Positions 16,510 to 24,363 of a DNA stretch of 32,730 nucleotides are shown piece by piece. The position numbers and the translations under genes were made by a program. Positions within the stretch are counted from its first letter, which is position 1. The number at the start of each line of letters is the position of its first letter. The notes under the pieces were generated by a model. That model searched no databases, had not been told where the DNA came from, and saw nothing but the letters and a program-made list of their open reading frames with translations. This stretch comes from Nitrospirota bacterium (GTDB lineage Bacteria; Nitrospirota; Thermodesulfovibrionia; UBA6902), in contig JAJRVB010000311.1 of assembly GCA_024277515.1 (NCBI GenBank), positions 1-32,730 on the forward strand, written 5' to 3'.

Positions 16510-16889
16510 GGTATCTGTCAGCGGAACAGGTGCTGTTTATTCACAGCAGGCTCATAGACACGACCGGCGGATCACACGGTGTGAGGGACACAGGACTTTT
16601 GCAATCTGCTGTTGAAAGACCGAAATCAACATTTGAAGGCAAAGGTCTGTATCCGGATATATTTCACAAAGCTGCAGCGCTCATGGAATCCCTCACTAAC
16701 AATCATCCGTTTATTGACGGCAACAAAAGGACTGCCATAACAAGTTCCGCCCTGTTTCTCCGCTTCAATGGATTCTTTCTCAATACCTCACAGGAAAAAT
16801 TAGAGAAATTCGCGGTCCGGATGGCAACGGACAACGCATCATTTCAAGATGCTGTTGAATGGTTTAAGAAAAACTCGGATAAAATATAA
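16506..16889 (+). CDS. doc: Doc-type (Fic-fold) toxin
   Basis: Death-on-curing family toxin; known members phosphorylate elongation factor EF-Tu. The 127-aa sequence carries the Fic/Doc core HPFIDGNKRTA, matching HxFx(D/N)GNKR, and the Doc N-terminus YLSAEQVLFIHSRLI. It starts at GTG 16506, overlapping the antitoxin stop. Pairing of an AbrB-fold antitoxin with Doc is less common than Phd-Doc but known. The gene ends 14 bp from the 3' end of a convergent-facing tRNA-Leu gene. Confidence 0.88.
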   Translation: MRYLSAEQVLFIHSRLIDTTGGSHGVRDTGLLQSAVERPKSTFEGKGLYPDIFHKAAALMESLTNNHPFIDGNKRTAITSSALFLRFNGFFLNTSQEKLEKFAVRMATDNASFQDAVEWFKKNSDKI

Positions 16890-16903
16890 TTATCCAAAAA
16901 ACA

Positions 16904-16990
16904 TGGTGCCGAAGGGGGGATTCGAACCCCCACAGGCTTGCGCCTACTAGACCCTGAACCTAGCGCGTCTGCCAGTTCCGCCACTTCGGC
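16904..16990 (-). tRNA. tRNA-Leu (anticodon CAG), CCA encoded
   Basis: The minus strand folds as an 87-nt class II tRNA. The acceptor arms GCCGAAG and CTTCGGC are followed by A and an encoded CCA. The anticodon loop TTCAGGG sits on stem CTAGG/TCTAG and gives CAG. A long variable arm (TAGGCGCAAGCCT region) and the T arm GGGGG-TTCGAAT-CCCCC are present. Confidence 0.93.
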
Positions 16991-17039
16991 ATTTAAGTCA
17001 ATCGTCTGTGATCAGCTTTCAGTTGAGAGGGTAAAGATT

Positions 17040-17465
17040 TTATTTTACTGACGGGATACTAAACGGGCTGTTACCGTCGATATATGTCAGCTTCATCGTC
17101 TCTCTCTGAAATACTAAATCACTCACACCCCTGTTTTCAAGTGCCTGCTTATCTGAAAGGACCCACGAACACTTCCAGTTAAGGTTTACCTTCACCTCGG
17201 AGTCGGTGATCCTCACCATCCTGGGTGTGAATTCAAGCTCGGCAGTGCTGAACACAAGTCCATTGATAATATCTGCTGCAATATCAGCGTCAGTATGTGT
17301 CATGATGACGTCTTCATCTTTTCTTTCGTATGCATCTTTCAGCAGATCAATGATTCCGAAGACTTCGGAAGCTAATCGCGAGTCTTCTGAAGGTTTTATG
17401 TTATCTTCAGCGCAGCCTGTGAGCGATAAAGCAATGATCATCAGAATACAGGGAATATATTTCAT
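17040..17465 (-). CDS. Putative lipoprotein of unknown function
   Basis: Read from ATG 17465 (141 aa), the protein begins with a lipoprotein signal, KYIPCILMIIALSLTGC, with lipobox LTGC. The frame stays open upstream to 17624, but that part runs through the terminator hairpin at 17563-17597 and lacks a signal, so I reject the longer form. The mature part is a single alpha+beta domain (VFGIIDLLKDAYERKDEDVIM, later LTYIDGNSPF) that recalls SnoaL/NTF2-like lipoproteins. No catalytic motif is recognised. Confidence 0.6.
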   Translation of the reverse strand: MKYIPCILMIIALSLTGCAEDNIKPSEDSRLASEVFGIIDLLKDAYERKDEDVIMTHTDADIAADIINGLVFSTAELEFTPRMVRITDSEVKVNLNWKCSWVLSDKQALENRGVSDLVFQRETMKLTYIDGNSPFSIPSVK

Positions 17466-17562
17466 TTTATCGGGTATTGGACTCACGCGTTCAGACCGTA
17501 ATTGTACATTTTTGGCATGAGTTTTTTCAACTTGTCCATTGGTTATATGATGAATGTCAGGC

Positions 17563-17597
17563 AAAAAAAAGACCGTGCCGAACTGTTCGGCACGGTC
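17563..17597 (-). terminator. Rho-independent terminator of the pentaheme cytochrome gene
   Basis: Arms within 17571-17597 are perfectly complementary (GACCGTGCCGAAC with its complement) around a tight loop. On the minus strand the stem is followed by eight U (17570-17563). It begins 13 bases after the stop at 17611, so it marks the end of the read-through cytochrome gene. Four T on the plus side may allow weak two-way activity. Confidence 0.85.
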
Positions 17598-17610
17598 TTT
17601 TACGTTGAGT

Positions 17611-18936
17611 CTATTCTTTGACAAACTTTTTGGGAGGATTGAATGTAACGGTCTTCGTTACAGTCTTGATCGTTTCCCAATGGTCGGGCTCATTCTCAAA
17701 GAGGAATGTTGCTTCTATGGTGACCTCTTTTGTGTTATCGTCAACGAAAATGATGTGAGTTTCCTCATCCGTTTCTTCAGGCTCAAGGCCCAGGTTTACA
17801 TTCGTTGCAGCCGTGATGTCCCACTGTCTGAGCTCGACCCACTTGCCTCCTTCAAACCAGAGGTTCCAGTTGTCATACTTTCTTCTTTCCGTGTGTATTA
17901 CTTTTCCGTCCTGATCTTTGGCGGTCACTTCCAGTGCCGCTCTCGGTATGTATACTCAACCATTTGGCAGGCCGTGCCCTGAATGGCTGGTCATCTTGAC
18001 TTTCAGACAGAGCGTCGGGGTTAATTCATTCTTGTAGTTGTTGATAAACTGGGTGGATTCCGCCTCTATTTCGATTTCGAGCGCCTTTGCGAAAAAGTCC
18101 TTGTCATGCACTCCAGGGAAATAGTGTCCCCTCGGGTTGTCAGGATCATTGTCCTCACGGGGCATGTGGCAGTCCTGGCATCTCTTATCGCCGCCTTTCA
18201 ATATATAGTTCTCAACATAACTCGTGTACAGGGTTTTGCACTGCCAGAACGGCACACTGTCAGGACACCCATGGTGGCACCGTGCACACATATTGACGGA
18301 CGCGAGATAATCGGACTTGATCGTTTTGGTGATCGGCCCGATATTCATCTCCACATCGTGAACAGGATCTTCAGGGTCCTCGTCCCCCTTTGGGCCGTAG
18401 ATTGCAAGTTTTTCAGGCTTGTTACCCCAGTAACCGTCTTTTAACGCGAACATGTTATGGCAGCCATAACAGTTGAGGTTGAGTTTTGACAGCTCTTTTT
18501 TGGCTGCCTCTCTCTTTGGCTCTTCCGGGTCATCTACTGCTGTAATGATATAGTCAATAATCTCTGAAACAAGTTCATCCGTAGCGTATTTGATGTGAGG
18601 AGCGTGGCACCACAGACAATGGCTCTTGATCGCCATCTTGTCAAGATGATCTTCCTTCTCAAGACCCTGCTTGATAAATGTCCTCCAGGTCTGAAGCACA
18701 CGTTCGGTACTGAAGGCCCGGCCGTGCCCCGACCGGGTCCATTCTTCATAGATCTGCTCGTGGCAGTCGGCGCATACTTTGGTGTCGAATTTCTCTGCCA
18801 GCTCATCAAGAGAAGAAATCAGCGTTTCTCCGGGAACGGTCGGACCGTGAGCGCCGGGGGCAGCACCGGAAGCTGATACGGAGAGGGGAACAGCGGCGAC
18901 CGTGATGAGCAGCAGCATAGTGAATAAAAATCTCAT
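17611..18936 (-). CDS. Exported pentaheme cytochrome c with one in-frame TGA (candidate selenoprotein)
   Basis: The gene starts at ATG 18936 with a Sec signal (FTMLLLITVAAVPLSVSA). Five CxxCH motifs follow at residues 55, 107, 156, 217 and 253 (CADCH, CLWCH, CYGCH, CARCH, CQDCH). The first sits in cytochrome c554-type context (CHEQIYEEWTRSGHGRA). Codon 327 (17958-17956) is TGA in HGLPNG-stop-VYIPRAALEV. The same frame continues for 115 codons without another stop, as the beta domain that normally ends such cytochromes, up to a strong terminator. A hairpin 15 nt after the TGA fits a bacterial SECIS. I annotate one 441-aa product with Sec at 327. The alternatives are a nonsense mutation or sequencing error. 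It is probably a periplasmic or outer-membrane electron carrier; substrate unknown. A LysR gene is divergent. Confidence 0.7.
17921..17958 (-). promoter_or_regulatory. Candidate SECIS element after the in-frame TGA
   Basis: The TGA occupies 17958-17956. After 15 bases the RNA forms GCGG-CACU-GGA-AGUG-A-CCGC (17940-17921): eight base pairs, one bulged A and a small G-containing apical loop beginning about 23 nt after the UGA. Loop distance, stem length and loop guanines meet the usual bacterial SECIS rules. The bulge is A instead of the U known from E. coli fdhF. Confidence 0.5.
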
Positions 18937-19269
18937 ACATTCCTCCTTTCATTTTATTTATGTTATACCTGCAGATTGTATATGTCTCGTTCGGAAACTT
19001 TCAAAGCAGGTGGCAATGTAAAGCTTTAAAAAATGAACCTGATTATAAATCAATGTATAAGCTCTCTGCAAGGCAATATTGATAATATTGAAATTAGAAA
19101 ACTTTATTTGCAACCAAATCACTCCCCTCAGGTTTGAGGAATTGAGGTCATGATTGATTTATGGTTATTTTTTCGTGTATGATTAAAAAACCAGCACGTT
19201 TCCATCGTGATAAAAAGGCTCTCGATAAATTGACTTTGTTTATTTTTTTGAGGTAGAATTACCTATCTT
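18937..19269. other. Divergent intergenic region between pentaheme cytochrome and LysR genes
   Basis: 333 bases, AT-rich, with no credible coding frame. It must hold both divergent promoters. The cytochrome start has GGAGGAAT upstream on the minus strand. A weak CCTCA/TGAGG inverted repeat lies at about 19127-19140. I see no firm LysR box and none of the TTTACA half-site arrays found at napA and hao. Confidence 0.5.
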
Positions 19270-20181
19270 ATGGACGATCACAAGTTAAAGGTATTTTGTA
19301 TCGTTGCCGAAACGAAGAGTTTCTCAAGGGCATCAGAGATAATTCGTCTAACCCAACCTGCCGTCAGTCTCCAGATCCAGGCACTCGAAGAAATGTACGG
19401 GACCAAACTGTTCAATCGCTCCGGCTGCGTTATTACTCTCACAAAAGCAGGAGAAATGCTTTATAAGTATGCCAAGGAGATTAACGCGCTTTACGCTGCT
19501 GCGGAGAAGGAAATAGGAGGGGTAACCGGCCTTGTGAAGGGGGTCATATCAGTAGGCGCAAGTTCAACAATAGGCAACTATGTGCTCCCTACTGTGGTTG
19601 CCGATTTCAAGCGGAAGTATCCGAAAGTGGGGATCCATCTTCATGTCGGCAATACAAAGCAGGTGATCGACTACCTGAACGCGGGCAGTGTTGACGTGGG
19701 GCTGGTTGAAGGCGAGGTGAACAAGCAGAAGCTGCTTGTGGAGAAACTGATACCGGACGAAATGGTGCTCCTGATGTCTCCCTATCACCATCTGGCCAAG
19801 AAATCCACGATTTCGATCATGGAGCTTTCAAAGGAGCCGCTGATCTTTCGGGAGGAGGGTTCCGGCACCAGGCAGGCCATTGAAAAGTATCTTTCAAAAC
19901 ACGGCATTTCACAGCAGAATCTTAAAATATCATTGATCATGGGCAGTACCGAGGCGATCAAGAGTGCAGTTGAAGAGGGGCTGGGAACGTCAATACTATC
20001 GAGATGGACCGCGAAGAAGGAGTGTAAATACGGAACCCTCAAGTCTGCTGTGTTTAAAGAGGAAAAATTTGTGAGGGATTTTTCGCTCGTCTACAAGAAG
20101 TCCAAGGAACCGTCTCACACAATCGAGCAGTTCATGGGGTTCCTGAGGCGCTATCCATACAACAAGCTCCTGAACGCTTAA
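19270..20181 (+). CDS. LysR-family transcriptional regulator
   Basis: 303 aa. The N-terminal winged helix-turn-helix (VFCIVAETKSFSRASEIIRL then TQPAVSLQIQALEE, and later LFNRSG) is typical of LysR. The periplasmic-binding-protein-fold effector domain begins near residue 90 (GVISVGASSTIGNYVLPTVV) and is closest in style to the CysB/CbbR-like group. Length is normal. LysR regulators commonly control the divergent neighbour, here the pentaheme cytochrome gene, but the effector cannot be read from sequence. Confidence 0.93.
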   Translation: MDDHKLKVFCIVAETKSFSRASEIIRLTQPAVSLQIQALEEMYGTKLFNRSGCVITLTKAGEMLYKYAKEINALYAAAEKEIGGVTGLVKGVISVGASSTIGNYVLPTVVADFKRKYPKVGIHLHVGNTKQVIDYLNAGSVDVGLVEGEVNKQKLLVEKLIPDEMVLLMSPYHHLAKKSTISIMELSKEPLIFREEGSGTRQAIEKYLSKHGISQQNLKISLIMGSTEAIKSAVEEGLGTSILSRWTAKKECKYGTLKSAVFKEEKFVRDFSLVYKKSKEPSHTIEQFMGFLRRYPYNKLLNA

Positions 20182-20326
20182 TCCTTGCCTGCCGTCCCTG
20201 ATTTCTTCCGAACTACAAAAGTATAGTCAGACCCTGCATGAAATTTTGATAACGCCCTTCATTGTGGTAAACTAATTCTTCTTTTAATAAAATTGATCTG
20301 AACAACTTATAAAAGGAGAGAGGCAA

Positions 20327-21706
20327 TTGAGAATTGAAAAAGATACCCTTGGACAGGTAAAACTGCCTGACAATGTATATTACGGGGCCCAGACAAAGAG
20401 GGCGGTGGATAACTTTCCTGTAAGCGGGCTGCGGCTCTCCAGGCGTTTTATCAAGGCGCAGGGGACGGTGAAACTTGCATCTGCACGGGCCAATGGTTCT
20501 CTTGGGCTTATTCCCAAAAAGGTGCTGAAGGCTATTGAGAAGGCCGCCCTGGAGGTAATCAGGGGGACGCATGACAGGCATTTTGTCGTTGATGTGTATC
20601 AGGCAGGCGCGGGAACATCACAGAATATGAATGCAAACGAGGTCATAGCAAACCGCGCTATCGAGATTCTCGGAGGGGAAAAGGGTGATTACACTCTTAT
20701 ACATCCGAATGATCATGTGAACATGGCCCAGTCGACGAATGACACCATTCCTACCTCCATGTATATATCATCATACGAAGGAGTGAGAGATGACCTGGCG
20801 CCCGCACTGAACGGATTAAAGGACGCTCTGAAAAAGAAATCCAGGGCGTTCGACAAAATCATCAAATCAGGCAGGACCCACATGCAGGATGCTGTGCCTA
20901 TACGGCTGGGGCAGGAGTTTGGCGGTTACGCGGAGTCACTCCATAATGATATGGGCCGCCTGCAGCATGCGGCACGGGCTTTGCTGAATCTGCCTGTTGG
21001 CGGAAATGCCCTTGGTACGGGCATAAACGCGCATCCCGGATTCAGGAGATCTGTTATCAGGGAGATACAAAAGATCACGGGTGTAAAGTTTAAAAGCAGC
21101 AGGAATTTGTTTGAAGGCATACAGAATGTGTACCCGGCCCTTGAACTGAGCGCGTCTCTCAGGGGAATTGCTGTTACTCTGATAAAGATAGCGAATGATA
21201 TACGTTTGCTGAGTTCCGGCCCGCGTACCGGGTTTGCCGAGATCAGCCTGCCTGCTGTCCAGCCGGGGTCCTCTATCATGCCGGGCAAGGTAAACCCGGT
21301 CATGGCGGAAATGCTTAATATGGTATGTTTTCAGGTCATGGGCAATGATACGGCGGTCTCTTTTGCAACACAGGCTTCACAGCTTGAGCTGAATGTGATG
21401 ATGCCGATGATCGCGCACAACCTGCTTTTTTCCATTGAGATATTGTCAAACGGTATTAATGCATTTACGCATAAATGCATTGAGGGAATTGAGGCTGACG
21501 CCGGGCGCTGCAAAAATTATGCAGAAGCGACTCTGGCCATGGCAACTGCGTTAAATCCTCTGATCGGCTATTCAGCGGCTGCCGGCATATCCAGGGAGGC
21601 GTACAAGTCAGGCAAAGCCGTGAAGCAGGTAGCTATTGAGCAGGGGATCTTAAACGAAAAGAATGCAGATAAGCTGCTTGATCCCATTAAGCTTACCGGG
21701 AAATAG
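20327..21706 (+). CDS. aspA: Aspartate ammonia-lyase (aspartase/fumarase superfamily)
   Basis: Interconverts aspartate with fumarate and ammonia. The superfamily signature GSSIMPGKVNPV is present. Aspartase-like features are VYQAGAGTSQNMNANEV, RTHMQDAVPIRLGQEF and LNMVCFQVMGND. Fumarase C would have WQTGSGTQ-type and RTHLQDATP-type motifs, although HPNDHVNMAQSTNDTIPT is intermediate, so fumarase activity is not excluded. It starts at TTG 20327 with AGGAGAG upstream; the product start RIEKDTLGQV matches family N-termini, and no better start exists. Full length at 459 aa. Released ammonia and fumarate fit an anaerobic, ammonifying metabolism. Confidence 0.8.
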   Translation: MRIEKDTLGQVKLPDNVYYGAQTKRAVDNFPVSGLRLSRRFIKAQGTVKLASARANGSLGLIPKKVLKAIEKAALEVIRGTHDRHFVVDVYQAGAGTSQNMNANEVIANRAIEILGGEKGDYTLIHPNDHVNMAQSTNDTIPTSMYISSYEGVRDDLAPALNGLKDALKKKSRAFDKIIKSGRTHMQDAVPIRLGQEFGGYAESLHNDMGRLQHAARALLNLPVGGNALGTGINAHPGFRRSVIREIQKITGVKFKSSRNLFEGIQNVYPALELSASLRGIAVTLIKIANDIRLLSSGPRTGFAEISLPAVQPGSSIMPGKVNPVMAEMLNMVCFQVMGNDTAVSFATQASQLELNVMMPMIAHNLLFSIEILSNGINAFTHKCIEGIEADAGRCKNYAEATLAMATALNPLIGYSAAAGISREAYKSGKAVKQVAIEQGILNEKNADKLLDPIKLTGK

Positions 21707-21747
21707 CCCGGGCAGATAATTCGTCACTGAAGGGTTATCCCGGGCAT

Positions 21748-21921
21748 GTAACTATTCAGTTGCGGGTAATAATAGCAGGCAAGAAAAGATCAAATTTTAA
21801 AAATAAAAAATCAAAATTATGGAAGAGTTTTTATCATATAAATAAATCTCCTTAATTTTGATCTTTGGTATTTGATTTTTACATTTCCATGCCCTGATGA
21901 TACCTGTAAATGAATGGTTAC
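21748..21921 (+). mobile_element. MITE-like palindromic repeat, copy C
   Basis: 174 bp, same orientation and length as copy B and nearly identical to it. Terminal inverted repeats are 21748-21763 and 21906-21921. CGGGCAT directly flanks both ends (21741-21747 and 21922-21928), consistent with a 7-8 bp target duplication; a similar CCCGGGCA also occurs at 21708, so some caution is needed. It is inserted 42 bp after the aspA stop. Confidence 0.78.
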
Positions 21922-22218
21922 CGGGCATGCTTATTTTCATTGAATAATTCGCATAAAAATGGTATCCTCTAAGTCAAAAGCATTATGTGTTTATAAGAGC
22001 TAATCTCCCTGCGGCCCCATTCATCTACGACAAAGTGTAAAAGAAACTAACACACGAAAACCATCTAATTTTAAAGCTTAATTGCTTTAGTCAGCTCTTG
22101 GAAAGTATATTTTGTCGATATTGTTTACATAGTTGGACCATCATTATGAGGAGAATGTTATAAATTCAGGCAGTTATGTGCTGGCTGATTTATTGCTAAT
22201 CAGAAAGGCAGGGATCGA
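21922..22218. other. Non-coding region before the diguanylate cyclase gene
   Basis: About 300 bases of AT-rich DNA with no credible gene. It presumably carries the promoter of the PocR-GGDEF gene; no operator or riboswitch pattern was recognised. Confidence 0.5.
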
Positions 22219-24321
22219 TTGTCCAATCACAAAGATACTTATGCACCGGTAATCAAACCAAAAGAAGAGAAAATTATGTCGTTTCAGGATAATGACAGGA
22301 ATGTAGATTCATCGAAAAATGATGAATATCATGATGATCTATCACTCGGAAACATTTTTTCTTCCGACAGGTGGACTGAATACTTTGATGAGCTTTCGAA
22401 GACATGCAATATAGAATTGAGCGGTTATGATGCTGACGGGACCCGGCTCTTTGTCACAAATGAGAATCCCTTCTGTGATTACACCAGGGCGATACAGTCA
22501 GAAAGCTTTGACTGTCCGAATTCCTGTAATAAATTGCTGCAGATTGACAAATCAGGTATTATCAGATGTCAATCAGGAATGACATGTTTTTCCGTTCTCA
22601 TCGAGCGTCCGGGTGAAAAGCTGTTTATCGTTGGGAGAGGAGGATTTTCCACATATGATGATCTTCTCGGTTTTCTCAGGATTATCAGGCAGCACAACTA
22701 TCCAGAACTGCCGATTTCAATGCCACTCAAGTTTATTGAAGAGGATTCCATAAAGGCTCTATCCCGGTATATAAACCTGTCGGTAAGCAGGCAATTAAGG
22801 AGTGTCGAAGCCCGGTACAGGCTCAAAGAAAAGTTGCTGCGCATGACATCGCTCTTTGACAGCCAGGCATTCGGGACATTATCAAAAAGCCCGCAGCTTA
22901 TGTACAGGTATATTCTGGATACGATCGAGTTTGTGTTTGGAGATGCATCTGCGGTCATACTGGCTCCGGTTGGAGAGCAGGCCTCATTTCATACGATATA
23001 CAGCATCGGAAAACATAAAGATGCCCTTGCCGAACTTAAGCTTGATACAAACAACCCTGCAATGCAAAAAATGCGTGATGCAGGGGGGGCTGTATTTTTC
23101 GAAAATACGGATGAAGTTTTGCCTGAAGGACAATTCAGTGAAATAAAATCATCCTACTTTCTTCCTCTCATTATCAGGGGAAATATTGAGGCTGTAGTCG
23201 CTGTTTTTAACAGGGATTTCATGATCGAGGACATGAAGATACTGAATGCCTTCAGAGAGTATGTACAGCTCAATCTCGAAAACCGGGACCTTCGGCAGGC
23301 AGTCCTGAAAAACGATAAGGCGGACAGGGAATTGACCTGTCTGACGGATGTCACAAGATCAATTTCTTCGATACTGGATAAAAAAATACTTTTGAATACA
23401 CTGCTCGAAAAATCTTTACAGCTTACCAATGCTGAGCAGGGGTCACTGATGCTCATGGACGCTGACACATCCGAGCTCGTTGTTGAGGCCCGGAGAAGTG
23501 TGGATGATATGGTCCAGGAAAAAATGAGGTTCAAGGCAGGGGAAGGTATCTCGGGTATGGTGCTCGAAAAAGGGGCCCCCATTCTGGTGGAGGATATTGA
23601 GAAAGACCCCAGGGTCAGGCAGGCCAACAGGTCCCGCTATCGTACAAAATCCTTTGTGAGTGTGCCTATCAGGATTGAAGACAGATTGGCGGGGGTACTT
23701 AACCTGTCTGATAAGATCAAGGGCGGCGTGTTCAATAAAAAAGACCTGGACTTAATAGAGTCTTTTGTGAGCAATATGGTGATAGCCATCGACCGGAGTA
23801 TCCTGTTCGGACAGGCGGAGAAACTTCAAAAACTCTCGATAACCGACCCTCTTACAGGTATCTACAACCGGCGTTATCTCAACCGCCGGCTTTCAGAAGA
23901 AATTACCCGTTATAACAGGTACAGGCATCCGTTCAGCTTTATGATGCTGGACCTTGACAAGTTCAAGGAATATAATGATACATTTGGACATATCGCGGGA
24001 GATAATCTCATAAAGAACCTTGCGGACACCATGGAGAAGTCTCTCAGGACGATCGATATTGCAGCGCGGTTTGGCGGTGATGAGTTAGTGGCGATATTTC
24101 CGCAGACACCAAAGATGGATGCCATACAGATCTGTAACAGGATAAAGGAAGAGATCGTCAGTTCACTTTCTGAACATAATATAGAGATGCCTATCACGAT
24201 CAGTGTGGGACTGGCGACGTTTCCGGATGATGCGTCATCCATTATGGAGCTTATCGAAAAAACCGACCAGGCCCTCTATCTTGCCAAAAAGGGCGGTGGC
24301 AACAGGGTAGTGTATCTTTAA
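22219..24321 (+). CDS. Diguanylate cyclase with PocR, GAF and GGDEF domains
   Basis: Cytoplasmic signalling enzyme making cyclic di-GMP. Residues about 50-180 match a PocR-type ligand pocket with its cysteine set (FDCPNSCNKLL, CQSGMTCFS, then FIVGRGGF). Residues about 210-355 form a degenerate GAF, and about 375-530 a clearer GAF (EQGSLMLMDADTSEL, GEGISGMVLEKGAPILVED). The C-terminal GGDEF domain has the catalytic GGDEL, DPLTGIYNRRYL and GHIAGD. An RxxD inhibitory site (RTID) stands five residues before GGDEL, so product feedback is likely. It starts at TTG 22219 or ATG 22276. The PocR cysteines could bind a metal or sense redox (inference). Confidence 0.9.
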   Translation: MSNHKDTYAPVIKPKEEKIMSFQDNDRNVDSSKNDEYHDDLSLGNIFSSDRWTEYFDELSKTCNIELSGYDADGTRLFVTNENPFCDYTRAIQSESFDCPNSCNKLLQIDKSGIIRCQSGMTCFSVLIERPGEKLFIVGRGGFSTYDDLLGFLRIIRQHNYPELPISMPLKFIEEDSIKALSRYINLSVSRQLRSVEARYRLKEKLLRMTSLFDSQAFGTLSKSPQLMYRYILDTIEFVFGDASAVILAPVGEQASFHTIYSIGKHKDALAELKLDTNNPAMQKMRDAGGAVFFENTDEVLPEGQFSEIKSSYFLPLIIRGNIEAVVAVFNRDFMIEDMKILNAFREYVQLNLENRDLRQAVLKNDKADRELTCLTDVTRSISSILDKKILLNTLLEKSLQLTNAEQGSLMLMDADTSELVVEARRSVDDMVQEKMRFKAGEGISGMVLEKGAPILVEDIEKDPRVRQANRSRYRTKSFVSVPIRIEDRLAGVLNLSDKIKGGVFNKKDLDLIESFVSNMVIAIDRSILFGQAEKLQKLSITDPLTGIYNRRYLNRRLSEEITRYNRYRHPFSFMMLDLDKFKEYNDTFGHIAGDNLIKNLADTMEKSLRTIDIAARFGGDELVAIFPQTPKMDAIQICNRIKEEIVSSLSEHNIEMPITISVGLATFPDDASSIMELIEKTDQALYLAKKGGGNRVVYL

Positions 24322-24363
24322 ATTAATGGTGATTACTGATTACCGATTTATGAAAATAAAGCT

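Noticed and set aside
17466..17624. Longer N-terminus for the lipoprotein gene (start at 17624)
   Set aside because: It would run through the terminator hairpin and bury the lipoprotein signal in the middle of the protein.
17611..17928. Separate 105-aa gene starting at GTG 17928
   Set aside because: It has no ribosome site or signal peptide, begins in mid-domain and is in the same frame as the cytochrome upstream of the TGA, so it is read as the same protein's C-terminus.
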